Below, in pieces: positions 1-12,700 of a stretch of 64,000 nucleotides of DNA. The stretch covers positions 152,858 through 216,857 of the forward strand of contig NW_019091401.1 of assembly GCF_001949145.1 (NCBI RefSeq). The letters run 5' to 3'. A model generated the notes under the pieces. It ran no database searches. It was not told where the DNA came from and was given only the letters and a program-made list of their open reading frames with translations. Numbering within the stretch: the stretch's first letter is position 1; the number at the start of each line of letters is the position of its first letter. The position numbers and the translations under genes were made by a program. The DNA is from Acanthaster planci (taxonomy: Eukaryota; Echinodermata; Asteroidea; Valvatida; Acanthasteridae).

Positions 1-789
1 TCAAAAAGTACTTGACTACATCACTGGACTCGACTGACAGAACTTACTACACTGAATGGCTTTTAAATAGCATGATTTCTCTGCATTTAGCTGTTTAACG
101 GTTAGCAGAAAAAACTGTGCTAACCAATGCACTAAAAAACATTTCACAACATGGGCATTCCAAAAGTTACAAAAGCACGGAATGTCTATTGATGCACAAC
201 TATTTAAATTGAAATCTGTGTTTGAATTCACCCTGCTTCATGCAATACTTAGTGCTAACAGGCTCCATCATAACTTGAACAACGGCTCCATCATAATTTG
301 CACATCCAAAGGAGGGGTTGCTGAAAGGGGCCACTGGCCTTCCTCAAAGAGGCAATTCTATATCTGCCAGCTCATTCAGGTTAATGAGGAAAAAGCAGAG
401 TGTTACTTTGAGTGGTATTGGCAGAATGTATTCAAGGCATTGTTACATTACAATATGGAACCATGTCACAACCTTTAACACACGTTGGAGGAACCATTAC
501 ATTAATGGACAGACCTCCAGATAAGCTTTGTCAATTTTGGTGTCTGTGCTTATTAGACAAGGTTATATACATGTGTAAAACCTGCAAACGTAAGTTTCAA
601 ATATAAAAAAGACCTCTCACAAGACATGGCAGAACATAACTTTAAAAATCACCATTTCAGGGATCATTTAAAAATGTAGAGTGGTACATAAGTCTAAAAC
701 AAAATTCCGCTTTGCATTTCAATATGTTGAAACTTGATTTAAACAACTGGTAAAATGCTGTTAATGGTAATGAAGGCCACAGCAATACT
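1..789 (-). other. Probable SNX29 3' UTR / downstream sequence
   Basis: This stretch lies directly downstream of the SNX29 stop codon (minus strand). I see no exon-like segment and no canonical AATAAA on the minus strand, so the 3' UTR may run past the window edge or use a variant signal. Short open frames on both strands show no family resemblance and are treated as chance. Confidence 0.4.
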
Positions 790-3700
790 TCATAATCCAT
801 CGTAAGTAGGTGTTTCTGGTACCGCTTGCCGTCCAGCTACGAGTTTATTGGATCTGCTCGCACTAGCAGGCCGTGTCTGTTTCCTTGTCGGCTCATCCCT
901 GAAATTAAAATCCCTGACTTATTAATGAAAGTTTGAAACAATTTTCCACATATTGACTGAGCCAGTTCTGTATTGAAAAAGGTCAATTGAGACCAAAGCA
1001 CCTCCTCCTATGTGTAAATTGGCGTATAGCTGCCCTGATAGGGCTGACCTCAAGCGTAAGCATACTGATGTCCCTGAATGACCTATGACATGCCTCCTTT
1101 TGGGCAAGAACTGTTGAAAAACTAAACTTGCTCATTACCACCAAACTGCCAAAAAAAATTAAAAAGCACTTGGAGAAAAAATCAAGGTTTGAGAAATGGT
1201 CACAGACTGACATCCAATCAACAGGATTTGAAATGTTCTCCGTTCAATGGCCACAGAAACAACAAATCAACATCAGCCTTCTTGGTAATATTGGCTCACA
1301 CAGCCTTGTTTAGTAATGAGTATATCATTTTAAGTGGAGATCCAAGACATGTTTGTTCGAAACACTTGGGGACAAAATACACTCTTAAGTCTTAAAAGTT
1401 GTCTTTCACCAAGTTTGATAGAAAGGTACCAGCGTCCAAAACTGTACTTTACGTTTCAATTTCCACCAAAACAGCAATGCATGCAAAATGCAAAGTGAGA
1501 GATGTGACTTCTCTTTGGGTGACTTTTGTGGCAGTGCTGTATCCAGGTTTTGAGTTGGGGGATATGGGAATTTTTCTGAAACGACTGTCTGAACTTTTTA
1601 AATTTGTAATAGCGTAATTCCCTCCTATTTTTTGTGTTAGCATTTCAAATCCCTAAAAGAAAAATAAATTTTTTTATTTAAAGCCTGACAACCTGTCGAG
1701 AGGTGCAAGTTGCTCCCCCCCATCCCTGTTGGATACACCAATACCTAGTGGAGTTCTACCATTTCTAAGGAATTACGCCAGTCATGTCATATGTTACTTA
1801 CTTGAAAAAAGGCAAGACACTCAAGAGTTTCTCTTTGCATGGGTTCTCAGTGAGCTCACTGGAGTTATCAACAAAGAAGTTGACCACACAGCGGATATAA
1901 TGCTGCAATTTCTTCCTTCGTTCCTCAACAAATTTTGAATCCTACACAAGACAAACAATCTGTTTATTGCAGGGCTACGTTTTGAACTATGAGATGTTCA
2001 AGACTTCTCTTGATGGTTACTTTGTACTGGTACAATTAACTGATTTCTGACTTACATGGGATCACACACAGCCGGTGCATTGGAAACTGGATCTAATTAT
2101 AACCACATCAAAAGTAACAGGTCCAAATTGTATATTTCTGATGCATCTTACCTCAGATATCTTTATTGAAAATTTAAAATCCCAAGATGCACTGTGGGAC
2201 AAGTCTACTTGTGCGAAACTGTTCCGAGGATTAAAAGCAACTCTGATACAGAAACAAGTATTGCAACCAAGGCAATTTTCCACAAGTCAAGTCACAAGTC
2301 CAATTTTCCCAAGTGTCAAGTCATCTTTCAGGTCTATTTGACATGGCACTTGTACACTTTTTCTGACATACTTTCAAAACAATGTGACCTGAGATGTTTA
2401 GCGAAATGGGTCTGACCTATCTGCTTTTATAGATTTATTTCAACAACAGTTGGTAATGCTAATAACTCAATTTAATTCAAGTCAAGTCCTGAGTTATTTT
2501 CTTCCAAGTCAACTCACAAGTCTTTTTTTTCCTAGTTAAGTCAAGCCTCAAGTCAAACAAATTGCCACTCAAGTCAGACTTGAGACCAAGTCAGCCATTA
2601 GATAGTAACTCGAGGAGAGAACTGTGACTGACTGACTGACCAACCTTGTTTCCAACTGCTTTCTTAGGGGGGAAGTCAAAGGTGTTGACAATGGCATGAT
2701 TCTTGCGTATTCTAAGATGCAGCTCTCTAAACTCTGTGTATCGTCGGTAGACATTCCATTCCTCGTCACGGATACGGACATAAATCTGTAAAGGAGACAA
2801 CAGAAAGTTGATATAATACCTTATTAGAAACATTTTGTTTGACTTTCCAATTGGCTGTGAACACTTCAAACTGTAGCCTCACTCTTCACTGGCAATGGTT
2901 TGTGCCAACTTTGTCTGCTGCCCTGACTCTGTCCAGCGCCAACTGGGGGCAAGCCCGAGTATGTCAAATCAGTTGGTTATCCAGCCGAACTGAGTTAATT
3001 AATGGGTAATTCCAGAAATTAGGGGTCCATTTTGTTCATGTCCCTTTCACATCTGACATATGATTTTGTACAGCTCGTCATTAGCAATTCACCTGGTAGA
3101 CGTGGTACGCCTCACTACCTCTCCCCCTGAGGAAGGCGGAGGGAATCCAGATGTTGACCAGCGCTCGCTGATTAGACGAAAGTGAATCACTGGAGTGTCA
3201 ACAGAAACAATGACATATCAACTGACATCGACATATCAACTGACAATGACATATCAACTGACAAGTTGACAAAATGTGTCTCTAATGGTTTATGATACAA
3301 GGCAATTCCAGCAAAAAAGAAGAAATGGTCATGCTGTCACCGACATAATTATCATTTGTAATTCATAAATAAAAAAGAAGTTTAAAAAAAATAAAATTAG
3401 ACATAAAAGGTATTGGAGCTACCTATTACTTTCACTTCTACTTTTTGAAAAACTTCTGTTTGTTTATGAATTACAAAGGATAAAAAGGTCAGTGACAGCA
3501 TTGCCAAATTCCCCTTTTGGAACTGGCCTGTAGCAAGACCCTTGCAGATTCTTTATTCTCATGACTGGCTACAGCATGGCTGGGTGGAATTCACACATCT
3601 ATAAAATTCGTGTCACATGTGTACAAATGCACAAGCCACATGACAATTCAGATCACGCTATTTTTGTAAGTAAAATGCCCAGTCAGATTCTTCTCTCATT

Positions 3701-6700
3701 TTCTGTTTTTCTATAAACTTTGAAAATGAATACTGCTGTATAGTTTAAACTTTGCATTTCAGAGTTCCAAAGTTTTAGTCAAGTGTATTCAAACAAGCAT
3801 TACTCAGATTCCTCCAAGTTTGCAAATGATCGATCACACATGGGCCTTGTAAGTCCTGGGTCTTTTACAGTTCTTGAGGTGCACAGATTACCGTCTAAAG
3901 CCAATCAGTTTGTCTATACTGCATCCTTATATGGAGTATCAACATGTGTTTGACCATGAGATCAAATGTTTTACAACTTCTTAGGGAAATTGAGTTTGGA
4001 ATTTTACAGAACAGGATTGATGAAATGTTCCTTTCAAAGTGCAAGGTTAAGAGTTATCAGGTCTGTAAATGGATATTTTGTAATCAAGTTTGTAATTACC
4101 TGTCACTCCCGCTGTTTAATAGTCCGACAGCAGCTGTCTGGTCACGGGGTAACTGTTGAAGAAAAAGAAAAATAGAAATTCTCACATGAAGAAATGATGA
4201 GTATTAGATTCAAACACGAATATCAAAGCATCATTTGCTACAAGGACAAAAGGAACCAATATACAGAACCCTGGCCTAAACCAAGCATGTGCAATTACAC
4301 ATAACTTGCTTTCATGCGGCATGGAATATTTATTCAACACCCACCCCATCACAAAGCACTACAACTTTTTAAAACACGTCTGACAGGGAAACTAAGAGTG
4401 ACCAAAATATTATGTGGTAACTAATAAAAGTGTCAAACATTTGATCTTTTATCAGCAAGACACAACAAACCAACCACTGATTAGTGTTACATGTGAATGT
4501 TTTACATGGCACCTTTGCTTCACCTTGGGTGCCATGTGCCCCTCAGGTGTAAACAATGTAATCCCCAACATCACAGCAGGCTATAACTGTTAAATAATAA
4601 TAAATAATATGCATAAATAGTCAAGAGCAAATTGATCTTGCTGGTTAGCGCTTCCTAATCTAATGAGAAGTTGTAAGGAGAGGAAGGTCCTATGACAAGC
4701 GAAATGAGCATGTTACTATCTGGGGGGGGGAACAGGGGGTTCAACCACATCATGGGTGTACACTCACTGGTCCCCTGAGGTCTACCAACTCATCCTGCAG
4801 CCTGCGGACGAGGTTGTCACGCTGCTTGAGCTGCCTGCTAAGGTAATCATTGAACTCCATCAGCTCACCATGCATCTCTGCTACCTGGATCAACTTTCGT
4901 TCATACTCCTCCACTTGATCACTGTCATCAGTGTGAGAAAGAGATCTTTAAGCCCAGAGTTATCGTCATTTATTGATATACCTTTATGACTACGCTATAT
5001 TCAAAGCTTGATAAGGAAGGACATGAACCCTGGACCTCCTGCTTACTAGTACATATATATTAACCACTCAACCACATGCTGAGAGTTGTTGAAGCTGAAA
5101 ACATTGTGCTTGCTCATGAATTGCAGGGATGGGGTGTTTCCATGTGCAAACCTACATGTAGAAATCACTTGCAGAAGGTCAAGGAAGTTGTCGTATGCTG
5201 TAAAATAACTGGTCCCCCTTACCTTTGCTTCAATCCTAGCTTGGGTTCAGGAATAGGAGGCTGGGGCTCCGTGGCACGGATACCAGGAAGACCTACACCA
5301 AGAATGGGATTTCCAAAACAAGTTTTCATCTGCTGCTTTCAATATGCAGGAATGGTCCTCGGCCATTCCATGTCAAAGTGGACATTAGTGGAAAACTAAT
5401 TGTGCAAACTGTTATCAATCTTGTGATAATCCCCAATTCATAACATAAGAGTTTTTCACATAAACAGAAGTGGAAATACTATTATTTCCAGCACCATTAC
5501 CTTATATTTCCACATTCATTTTTTGAAAAAAAAAAAAAAATCTGTGTTTCTTTTAATGATAAATTACAGACAACAATGATGGCAGTCAGACCATGACCAA
5601 TTTCCACTATTATATGGAACTGCCATTCAACAATTTAACTTGTGGATTCAGAACAAAATGTTCAAAACTTTAACAATGAATGAAAGCAATAAAACCTAAA
5701 TTGAGCATGTACGTTGCGTTGTTCATTAACCAGTTTTGTTAAACGATAAATACCCAATCTTCCGCTTTGAGAATTCTCACTGAAAAAATTTAATGGTCCA
5801 TTCATTCGGATCCCCAATTTGAAACGACTCTACTGAAAAATTGATCCAACACTTGTCAGTACCCTTGCAAATTTGACCCTAGTTATCCTAGGTTGTCAAA
5901 AAGGCTTCAATTAAAGTTTCTACAAAATGTGACAAGCTTTGTACATGTACCTTCAATTGCTTGGGAACCATCTCTTCTCAGCATCTGCACAGCACCTACA
6001 TATTTCTTCAGCTGATGTTTTAAGACCTCATTTTCCCTACAGGTGACATGAAGATCAAGAATTTTACCATGACAGGTGGGAAAAATAGCTATTTGTGAGA
6101 GATCTAAACGCATTGTAATCTAGAAATGATATCTGGCTCATTCACTTGTTGGAGTACTTTTTACATGGCAATGAAATCCCTTAACCCAAGACAAAGTTGC
6201 CACATGACGTAATTTGAAGTGGCCCTTGCATTGCTACTGACAGCACAGAAAAAATGCATGTACACTGTTGGCAACAGAACACTATGGCTCAAAGATATTA
6301 GAGTATTACATAGCTAGTCTTGCCCAAATCATGTGATAAAGAATATTGATTATTTCTTCCATACAATTATTGAAAATATCTTTCTTTTCAGAGAATTCAC
6401 TAGTGAAGTAAACTAATATTCCAACCATTTTGGGCAGGTATGTCACATGTCAGTCCTTTCACAAAAATGCAAATCAAATGTCACTCTTTAAATTGATAAA
6501 GCATTGTTATTGACAAGCTCTCTCTTTGTTGAAAACAGCGGTGATGCATGAAGTTTGTCCTTAAATTTAAACCGAGTCACAAAAAAATGAAAGAATATTG
6601 ATGTTTACAGGACTATGGCTGGCTAGTGAGGGATACCTTGTCAGAGCACCCAGTTGAGTTAGTAGCTTCTCTTCCATCTCTACACTGTGGCATTTGAGTT

Positions 6701-9700
6701 CCTCCAGCTGGGCTCTGATGGTACCAGTATGCTCCATCTCACTGTCAAGAAGACTCCTTAAAGACCTGATGATTAGCAGTAGAAAAGAACACCTGGTTGA
6801 TGCCACATTGCAATCAAACGGTAAAACAACCCAACTTGAAAACTTGAGCTCTTACTTTTACCCCATATTAGGAAAGAAAAAGGAGACCGGATGGAAATTG
6901 AACCCGTATGAGGGTAATTCCAGAAATTAGGGGTCCGTTTTTTTCGTGCCCGTCACATCTGACATATGATTTTGTAAGTTCAGAACACATTTTCTAATTT
7001 CCAAGAGTGATGAATTAAATCAAATTACCAGCCACACAAATAGTAATAGTTTAAAATCAATTCGGGTGATATTTCCATGTCAAATTACAAAGGTCAGATG
7101 TAACAGGGTCACAAAAATGTCACACTTTTGGACCCCTAAATTTCTGGCATTACCCTTGAATAAAATCACTTGTTCAAGCAATGTAAGTGATGACAATCCT
7201 CACCACCATAGTTTCTGTCCAGAGAGAAGGCTTTTCCTACCTGTTCTGCTCTTGCAAGTCATCATTCCGATTCATCATGGCAAGTACTGCTTGTTTTAAC
7301 TCATCTGCAACGAACAATATTTCAAGAATATCAAACACTGGTGATTCCTCAGCCCCAACTGCCTTAAATTAACCCAAATCCACCGCTTGGATTGGTAGTT
7401 TTTTGCTGGATTTAGGAATGTAAAACCAAGCCACTACTAATTTGCATAGGGTTCAATGTCTCAACCCTGGGTACAAAGAACACAGCATTATTTACTAGAA
7501 TTCTGTCCAATTTTGGATGCTCCCAAGCAACAATAACAAAATATAGTAGTTTAATAAGCTTCATCATATATTCAAATTAAAATTGTTTCAAGATTGAAGA
7601 GCAGTTATTTAAAAAACAAAAAAGCTTTACCGTTGGACATTGTCTGGTATGAGGAGAGTGTGTCTTCTGGTGTTCCTGGATCCATTGTACTTTGTATGCT
7701 AAAATAAAAAAAGGTGAATGCAGAATATCAACAAATGGAAAACATCTTCCCTGGATGTATTTGTTTGTGTCCACAAACAATGAGAAAATGTTGTCACTGC
7801 TCAATGACAGGCATGAATTACCAGTTATTCATGTGTGCCAACAAATTTCTCACCCTTACTTTTTGAGTCAAGATAAATAGTCCCAGGAATTTCTGTCCAA
7901 GTTTTTCATGGCATGAGAGACTCTTACAAACCACCCACTGACCAAGGATAAACAGTGATCCATGTATATAATCAGACAACATGGTTTGTATAAATGTACT
8001 TCTGTACAGAGGTCAAACATTAAAAAATGGTCACCAAATGTACACCAGTTAATTTCCTTGCTCAGGGTGTCAACTGTTAAAAATTGACTCTTCCTATTGC
8101 AATCATTTGAGGATTTATAATAACAGAGCCACTTCCCTTTTTTTATTACCCAACGATTTTCCAGTATTTCTAAGCCCTTTGCCCCTTTCAAAAAAATAAG
8201 CATGTATTTGGTGATCATGGCTGCACTTATTCTATTCCAGGCAAGCCTTTTTGTGAATTGCAGAACTGGTCTATGCCATGAAATAAATCAGAAAAAGACA
8301 CTACTGTACCTTTCCTTTAAGCTTTTTTGTGCCAGGAGTAAACCAAGTGCAGCATTCTCAGTCTCAGCACCAAAGCCCAACATGCTGGAATCAGTGGACT
8401 GTGTATCTACATGTAGATGAAGACAAATGACAGATATCTTGCTAGGAGCCTACTCTTGGCTCTACTGATATTTTCATATTGCATGAAATATGAGTAAGAG
8501 GACTTGTATATGTATACAACCTGAAGAACAAAGATGGAAATGAGGTTATTAATGGAATGACGCTCAATAAAGAAAATGGTGTCATTCTGTTACCAACCTC
8601 CTAACCATTCATAATTAGCAAAATAGTATTTGTTTGACACGACTTAAAATGTTAAGCTTCATACTGGTGCTAGGCGTACATGTGCTTCAGCTGTCCTTTT
8701 TTCTACATGTAGTTTGCTGTGAAAGTATTCACACAACATCATTTTCAATGTGTCAAAATGTTGCCATGGAAATGCCCATTACCAATTTTGCCCTTGCAAA
8801 ATCAACATGTATGCTGCCGTTCCTGATAGAGTAAAGAAAAATAACACAAACAAAATATGTTCATAAACTCTGCTTGACAATGGGCACCAAGAAATCCATC
8901 GAAATTTGACTGGAAATGAGTGTTAAGTTTAATTCAGCAGAGAAAACTACTCTCTGGTTTAATTCTTCAGCGTGCCTGCTGATTCACATAAAACAGGTTT
9001 AGTAATGTTCAAGTGATGACAAATATTTATAACTTGAAGGCTCCCTTTCCCTGATTTTGTGTCCTGTCACAAAACAGTAATTATGCTTCAAAGTGAATTC
9101 ATTTAAGTATTTCTCAGTCATATATGTAGTCAAGGCATCATTTACGCTTAATGCAATGATTATAGCGTGCAGTGCTACTTCTAGTTACTTAAAATGCATT
9201 ATTAAATAGTCATCAACTGGATTGCTTTTTTGGGGATGGAAGTGCTCACTTTCCCCCAAAAACGTCTCTTTTCTTGAGTGCATTTAAACTCGGCGCTGGC
9301 ACCCAAGTTACACAGTTCATACTTAATTTTAAACCTTTAATGAGAACTTTTATGTTTGTACCTTGCTGTGAGGCAGAATCCTCATTAACTGGATACATGG
9401 CAACTTCTGAATCATCATCACCCCCACCAATGATATGGAAGCTCTGTCGAGATGGAATAGACCTCAGCTGGGCATTGTCTGCAACTTCCAAGCCTTTAGG
9501 GGGTGTGCCTTCCACTGTGTCTGCGTCAAAGCTGCTGGACTCTGAGCCAGTCTTGGGGAAGATCTCCTGCTGGCGGAGTCTGTCGGCAACGCTCTCTGCA
9601 TCCACTGTGGCTCGCATGTGGTCATACTGTTGGATGAACGCTGCATTGTCTGGCGTTGGAGGTGGTGTTTTGGCTGGGAAGGATGTAGCGAGTTGCTGCA

Positions 9701-12700
9701 CTGTTTGGTTGATGAGGCTCCCATTGTCCGGATTGTTGCCGTTATCCTGCTGGCGTGGAATGTTGGCAGTCGTACTTTGGGAAGGAATTTGGCTTGGCGC
9801 TTGAGCATTCTGTGTCGCACGTATCTGAACTGGGATAGGCTGGCTTGGTTGTGCAAGTCCATGTATGCTCTGGCTTGCTTCAGCTACTTGTGGCAAATAC
9901 CGACTTGAATTGGCCAGTTCTTTGTCACTGTCTTCCCTTGGAATGGATGCAACAGAAGCAGGAAGATTTGGCAGTGATTCATTCGAAACAGTTGCTCCCC
10001 TTCCAGGCAGAGACTGTAGGTGTGCGTGATTAGTACTGTTGCTTAAAGGCTGTGCACTTGGCTGGCTTAAATCTGGACCTAGTCTGACCTCGGGCAATCC
10101 TGCACTGGTGTCCGACATGGTCTGAACTTGGCCTGATGGCACGTTAAACCCTACCGTTTTTTTGCTGACATTGTTTTGACCAGCCTCCTTAGGAAGGCTA
10201 TCCTTGTTCCCTGCAGAGTCTTTGCGAGGTCTTGGATGGTGATGCAGACGGGAGGGAGGTGACCCACAGGACACCACAGTGCTCCCTGAGTCATCATCGT
10301 TGAAGGAAACTATGGAAACAAAGCTTTTCTTCTTCTTTTTCTTCTTCTCCTTTCTGTCACTTGTTGCACCTGGACAAAGTTTTAAAACAAATGACAAAAC
10401 ATCTACAATTAAGCATGAAAGCAACATTATAATAGGGGACTACCGCTTCAACCCCAAACAAGTCTAATATGAGACGGTTCATGAGTGACAGGATCATCTG
10501 ATGTTCTTCTTGAACAGTTCAGGTCTACTTTAGTATTCTGCTGTGGGCATCTCAGATGACTGCGTTACACTTTCCATGTATACCTCCCCAATAGATCCAC
10601 AGCAAAGAAACATTATGAGGAAATATCTGGAGACTGGTGTATAAAAGTATTATCCCCTATTCTTGTAGACAAAAAGGGATATGCTGATTTCAATTGTATA
10701 TTCCGGTAATTGTAATTCACACTGAGAGTTAAACAAGACCAGGCTTCATTACTGCAAAGGCTTAGCCTGATTCAGAACCTGACTTTCCTAGGCATTTGTG
10801 TCTCACCTGTAGTTGTGGCTGTGACGTACACAGGCTCTGGATCTTGTTGTATCATACTTTCTGAGTGAACGACCTCAGGTGCTTGGATCAAAGAACTCAG
10901 GCTGGGTCCCTTTCAATGGAAAATACAATTGAAAAAAAAGAATGTTTAAAAAAGCAAATAAATATGCTTAATTTCAAAACGGTGTATATTTCTTTTCTTC
11001 CAATTCCAACACCAAGTCCCACACAACCACAAAAATTTCATCTACAGGTGCATGTACATGTATTTCAATGTACACGTAATGTCAGTTTCACAAAAACAAA
11101 CCATCCAAAAATCCAACACACAGATTTAGTCAGACTGGTACCTCTTGGACATAAAATGTAAAAGCCAAAGGTCTGCATCTTTGACACCGATTTTTAACTT
11201 TAGGCCAAATTTGGGCTTTCCATTTTCCAATGCTCACTGCATGGAAACGATTTCTTTTTAAAGAAAAGGGTTTCTGAATGCACAATAGATTTTATCTCCC
11301 ACACAAAAGTCATTTTCTGACCCATTCCATACACATTCTATTTGTCTTGTGAATGTACATGTATGTGTAACTTCAAAACCCACACCTACATGTAAGGCAT
11401 GTACTGTACATGTATTTGGCTGTATGCATGTATGCACTGATACCTCATTTGGACTTTACCACATGCTGAGGAAGAAATGAAACCAGAAGCCAGAGTTTCC
11501 CAGTTTTCACAACCAGATATATTTTTAATTGTACACTTGAACACTGGATAACTACTGCTTTAATTACTTTTCCTTTGGAATAAGAGACCCCAACAGTCCT
11601 TGATAAAACCTGCACATGCACATCTGACCAAGTACATGTACCCCTTTTGTCAGGTCATATTCTTTCTTTTTCTGCTTATACCAAAACCAGACTTCAGCTG
11701 TAATGTAGGCTAACTTGTTCCATAACATGCACTGGACCTGTTGCCTGTACATACAGAGCAAAGATCAAGGCATTCATAATAAAACCTGTAAATGTTATTA
11801 ATAGAACCCTCTTGTACTTTGCTTTTAAGGTAATGGAATGATACAAATACAGATGTACTTGTAACAGAGCAATGATATGTGCTATCCTATTCACGGATAT
11901 ATGTAGAAAAAAAATTTTTAAAAAGTAATTTCAACTTTATATGAGGTATTTTAATGGGGTGGTTTCCTGGGGAAATAATAAATGGAAAGACCAGTAGATC
12001 GGCTTTAAACTTCTGTGAAATAAGAATCATTGACATGTAAATGTCAGCAGTTCTGAATGTACGGTACATAATTTTTCTGGAGAATATACAGTACATGTAT
12101 ATGTAAATTTATCTACTGACCAAGAGCTTGATGTGAAAACTTTCTGTATAGTACACATACATGTATGTGAATATTATGCAAAGTGTTGAACACTAAATCC
12201 TTCTAGTCTCAATGAACATTTCAGTGCTATGAAATTCATGTGACACTCCTCTCCAACAAATGTTTCAAATTTGTACTCAATAAGTTGAACATTTTATTTG
12301 TTGTTAAACCCATGTTCACTATTCCATCACAGTGTACAGGCAATGTCCTTCACTGACTCTACAGAGAATGTCATACATGTAAAATGGACTAGAGCCTTCA
12401 GTTCATGCGTTGTATGGGGTCTGCAATGAGACAAGTTATATGGCCTTTGAATTGTTTCCAGAATTTATACCACTGTGCATGTACAGGCCTATCCACTAGG
12501 ACTGCATTGGCAATGCCTTGGCGGGGTATCCAAAGTCTAAGAAGAAGCAAGTTTTTAAAAGCACTGTAAATGAATAGATTGGGGGATCAAGTGCGTGGAG
12601 AGTTGATTTTGCAGTAATGTTGGACTACAAAACAGTGCTGTACAATACAATAAAGGGATAGCAGGTAAACTTCAAAACTTCATTAAATATGTAACCAACA

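Noticed and set aside
9274-9804. 176-codon plus-strand open frame
   Set aside because: It is antisense to SNX29 exon 6, whose minus-strand frame is longer, joins in frame to both neighbours and carries the conserved lysine run.
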